Source: Microbacterium fluvii (GTDB lineage Bacteria; Actinomycetota; Actinomycetes; Actinomycetales; Microbacteriaceae). Taken from it: a stretch of DNA of 64,000 nt. The stretch covers positions 248,001 to 312,000 of the forward strand of contig NZ_JAOPFX010000002.1 of the NCBI RefSeq assembly GCF_025515205.1. Reading direction: 5' to 3'. The notes under the pieces were generated by a model, which saw nothing but the letters and a program-made list of their open reading frames with translations, was not told the origin of the DNA and did no database searches. Shown piece by piece: positions 62,503 to 64,000 of the stretch; within the stretch, counting starts at the first letter, position 1, and the number at the start of each line of letters is the position of its first letter. The translations under genes were made by a program, and so were the position numbers.

Positions 62503-64000
62503 CCATCACCCACCACCTGCGTGTGCACCGCAGCGACGAGAACCTGGCCCGCGAAGGCCAGCTCGCGTGGCATCTCGCCGAGATCGCCGCCGACCCGGTC
62601 GCCGTCGACGACGACGTCGTCGAGATGATCATCAACCGTGTCATCGACAACGCGTCGGTGGCCGCCGCATCCCTCACCCGCGCACCCGTCAGCGCCGCCC
62701 GCCAGCAGGCGCTCGACCACGCCGTGTCGGTGTCGGGATCGGGCGCCACGGTGTTCGGCTGCTCCCTCGACCGCAAGACGAGCCCGGAGTGGGCGGCGTG
62801 GGCCAACGGAGTCGCGGTGCGCGAACTCGACTACCACGACACGTTCCTCGCCGCCGAGTACTCGCACCCCGGCGACAACATCCCGCCGATCGTCGCGGTC
62901 GCCCAGCACGTCGGCGCCGACGGCGCGGCGCTCGTGCGCGGCATCGCCACCGGCTACGAGGTGCAGATCGACCTCGTGCGCGCCATCTCGCTGCACAAGC
63001 ACAAGATCGACCATGTGGCACACCTGGGCCCCTCGGCGGCCGCCGGCATCGGGACCCTGCTCGGCCTCGACGTCGAGACGATCTACCAGGCGATCGGCCA
63101 GGCCCTGCACACGACGACGGCGACCCGCCAGTCGCGCAAGGGCGAGATCTCGACGTGGAAGGCGCACGCCCCGGCCTTCGCCGGCAAGATGGCCGTCGAG
63201 GCGGTCGACCGCGCGATGCGCGGCGAGACCAGCCCGTCGCCGATCTACGAGGGCGAAGACGGCGTGATCGCGTGGATGCTCGACGGCCCCGACGCGTCGT
63301 ACGACGTGCCGCTGCCGGCCGCCGGCGAGCCCAAGCGCGCGATCCTCGACTCGTACACGAAGGAGCACTCGGCCGAGTATCAGGCGCAGGCGTGGATCGA
63401 CCTGGCGCGCAAGCTCCACAACGAGGCCGCCTTCGACCCGGCCGATGTCGAGGCGATCGTGCTGCACACGAGCCACCACACGCACTACGTGATCGGCTCT
63501 GGGGCGAACGACCCGCAGAAGTACGACCCGACCGCCTCCCGCGAGACGCTCGACCACTCGATCCCGTACATCTTCGCGGTCGCTCTGCAGGACGGCGGCT
63601 GGCACCACGTCGACTCGTACCTGCCTGAGCGGGCGGGCCGTGAGGACACCGTCGCGCTGTGGCACAGGATCACGACGGCAGAAGACCCGGAGTGGACGCG
63701 CCGCTACCACTCCGAAGACCCGAACGAGAAGGCCTTCGGCGGTCGCGTCGAGATCCGCCTGACCGACGGCACCGTGATCGAAGACGAGATCGCCGTCGCC
63801 GATGCGCACCCGCTCGGCGCCCGCCCGTTCGCCCGCGAGGACTACGTGCGCAAGTTCCGCATCCTCGCTGAGCCGGTGCTCGAGCCCGAAGAGATCGAGC
63901 GCTTCCTCGAGCTCGCCCAGCGCCTGCCCGAGCTCAGCGCCGACGAGGTGCAGCAGCTCACGATCGTCGCGAAGCCCGGCCTGCTGCTCGGTGCCCCCGC
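62499..64000 (+). CDS. prpD: MmgE/PrpD-family 2-methylcitrate dehydratase-like protein (3' end outside window)
   Basis: At least 500 residues are visible and the protein runs off the right edge. The family signature is seen in [56 protein letters not shown] and [24 protein letters not shown]. It would dehydrate 2-methylcitrate to 2-methyl-cis-aconitate in propionate breakdown. It is translationally coupled to gntR. Other prp genes (prpB, prpC) would be expected further right. Confidence 0.92.
   Translation, partial: MTITHHLRVHRSDENLAREGQLAWHLAEIAADPVAVDDDVVEMIINRVIDNASVAAASLTRAPVSAARQQALDHAVSVSGSGATVFGCSLDRKTSPEWAAWANGVAVRELDYHDTFLAAEYSHPGDNIPPIVAVAQHVGADGAALVRGIATGYEVQIDLVRAISLHKHKIDHVAHLGPSAAAGIGTLLGLDVETIYQAIGQALHTTTATRQSRKGEISTWKAHAPAFAGKMAVEAVDRAMRGETSPSPIYEGEDGVIAWMLDGPDASYDVPLPAAGEPKRAILDSYTKEHSAEYQAQAWIDLARKLHNEAAFDPADVEAIVLHTSHHTHYVIGSGANDPQKYDPTASRETLDHSIPYIFAVALQDGGWHHVDSYLPERAGREDTVALWHRITTAEDPEWTRRYHSEDPNEKAFGGRVEIRLTDGTVIEDEIAVADAHPLGARPFAREDYVRKFRILAEPVLEPEEIERFLELAQRLPELSADEVQQLTIVAKPGLLLGAP

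Overview
The window is high-GC DNA from an actinobacterium, most likely a Microbacterium-like member of the Microbacteriaceae. The codon usage is strongly G/C-ending. It carries a coenzyme F420 locus with an Fgd-type dehydrogenase, an AfsR-type regulator and an alpha2-type glycyl-tRNA synthetase. Many genes have a TANNNT hexamer exactly 6-7 nt before the start codon, the layout expected for leaderless mRNAs. No rRNA, tRNA, prophage, transposase or CRISPR array was recognised. The assignment to family level is inference from gene content.

Layout. 1-7 kb: secreted metallophosphoesterase, menC, a small membrane protein, a lipoprotein joining a solute-binding and a VWA domain with a membrane partner, and glyS. 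7-14 kb: a LysR/EamA divergent pair, a DrrAB-type ABC exporter behind PhoP-like direct repeats, and a 969-aa AfsR-like STAND regulator. 14.1-17.3 kb: the clearest foreign insertion, a 2.27-kb AT-richer cargo (secreted metzincin-like protease plus lipoprotein) between 482-bp direct repeats of an HhH-GPD DNA-repair gene; one repeat copy has lost its 5' end. 17.5-21.1 kb: hemY, three small envelope-associated proteins, hemD. 21.1-28.5 kb: F420 locus (cofD, TauE-like exporter, cofC, fgd, a flavin monooxygenase, fbiC). The CofH half of FbiC has no radical-SAM cysteine motif.

28.6-36.4 kb: an ABC-2 exporter whose ATPase carries a long Glu-Pro tail, a 3-hydroxyisobutyryl-CoA hydrolase, a J-domain protein followed one base out of frame by a zinc-ribbon segment, a 0.4-kb array of 50-bp palindromic repeats, two small nuclease-like genes and dinB. 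36.5-39.8 kb: a large secreted GH53 galactanase behind a LacI-type operator. 39.9-48 kb: a D,D-carboxypeptidase, a TPP riboswitch with a complete ECF transporter (S, A1A2, T), two small cytosolic proteins, and an SDR/enoyl-CoA hydratase/SDR operon.

47.7-53 kb: a beta-glucoside operon (licT, RAT/terminator, bglF, bglA, HAD phosphatase). The PTS imports and phosphorylates the sugar, the GH1 enzyme cleaves the phosphoglucoside, and LicT controls read-through at the RAT. 53-58.6 kb: LysE exporter, homocysteine methyltransferase, rlmN, NUDIX and VOC proteins and a toroid (squalene-cyclase-like) protein. 58.7-61.7 kb: an ABC exporter operon that encodes its own MarR/GbsR-type regulator and has a palindrome inside its promoter. 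61.8 kb to the end: a GntR regulator and a prpD-like dehydratase that runs off the window.

Several gene ends carry dispersed inverted-repeat elements (7.1, 9.0, 11.1, 22.8, 33.5 kb) and the short TLRQAQGP-type repeat (2.6 and 26.1 kb). In two places (EamA and fbiC) these elements form the end of the reading frame.
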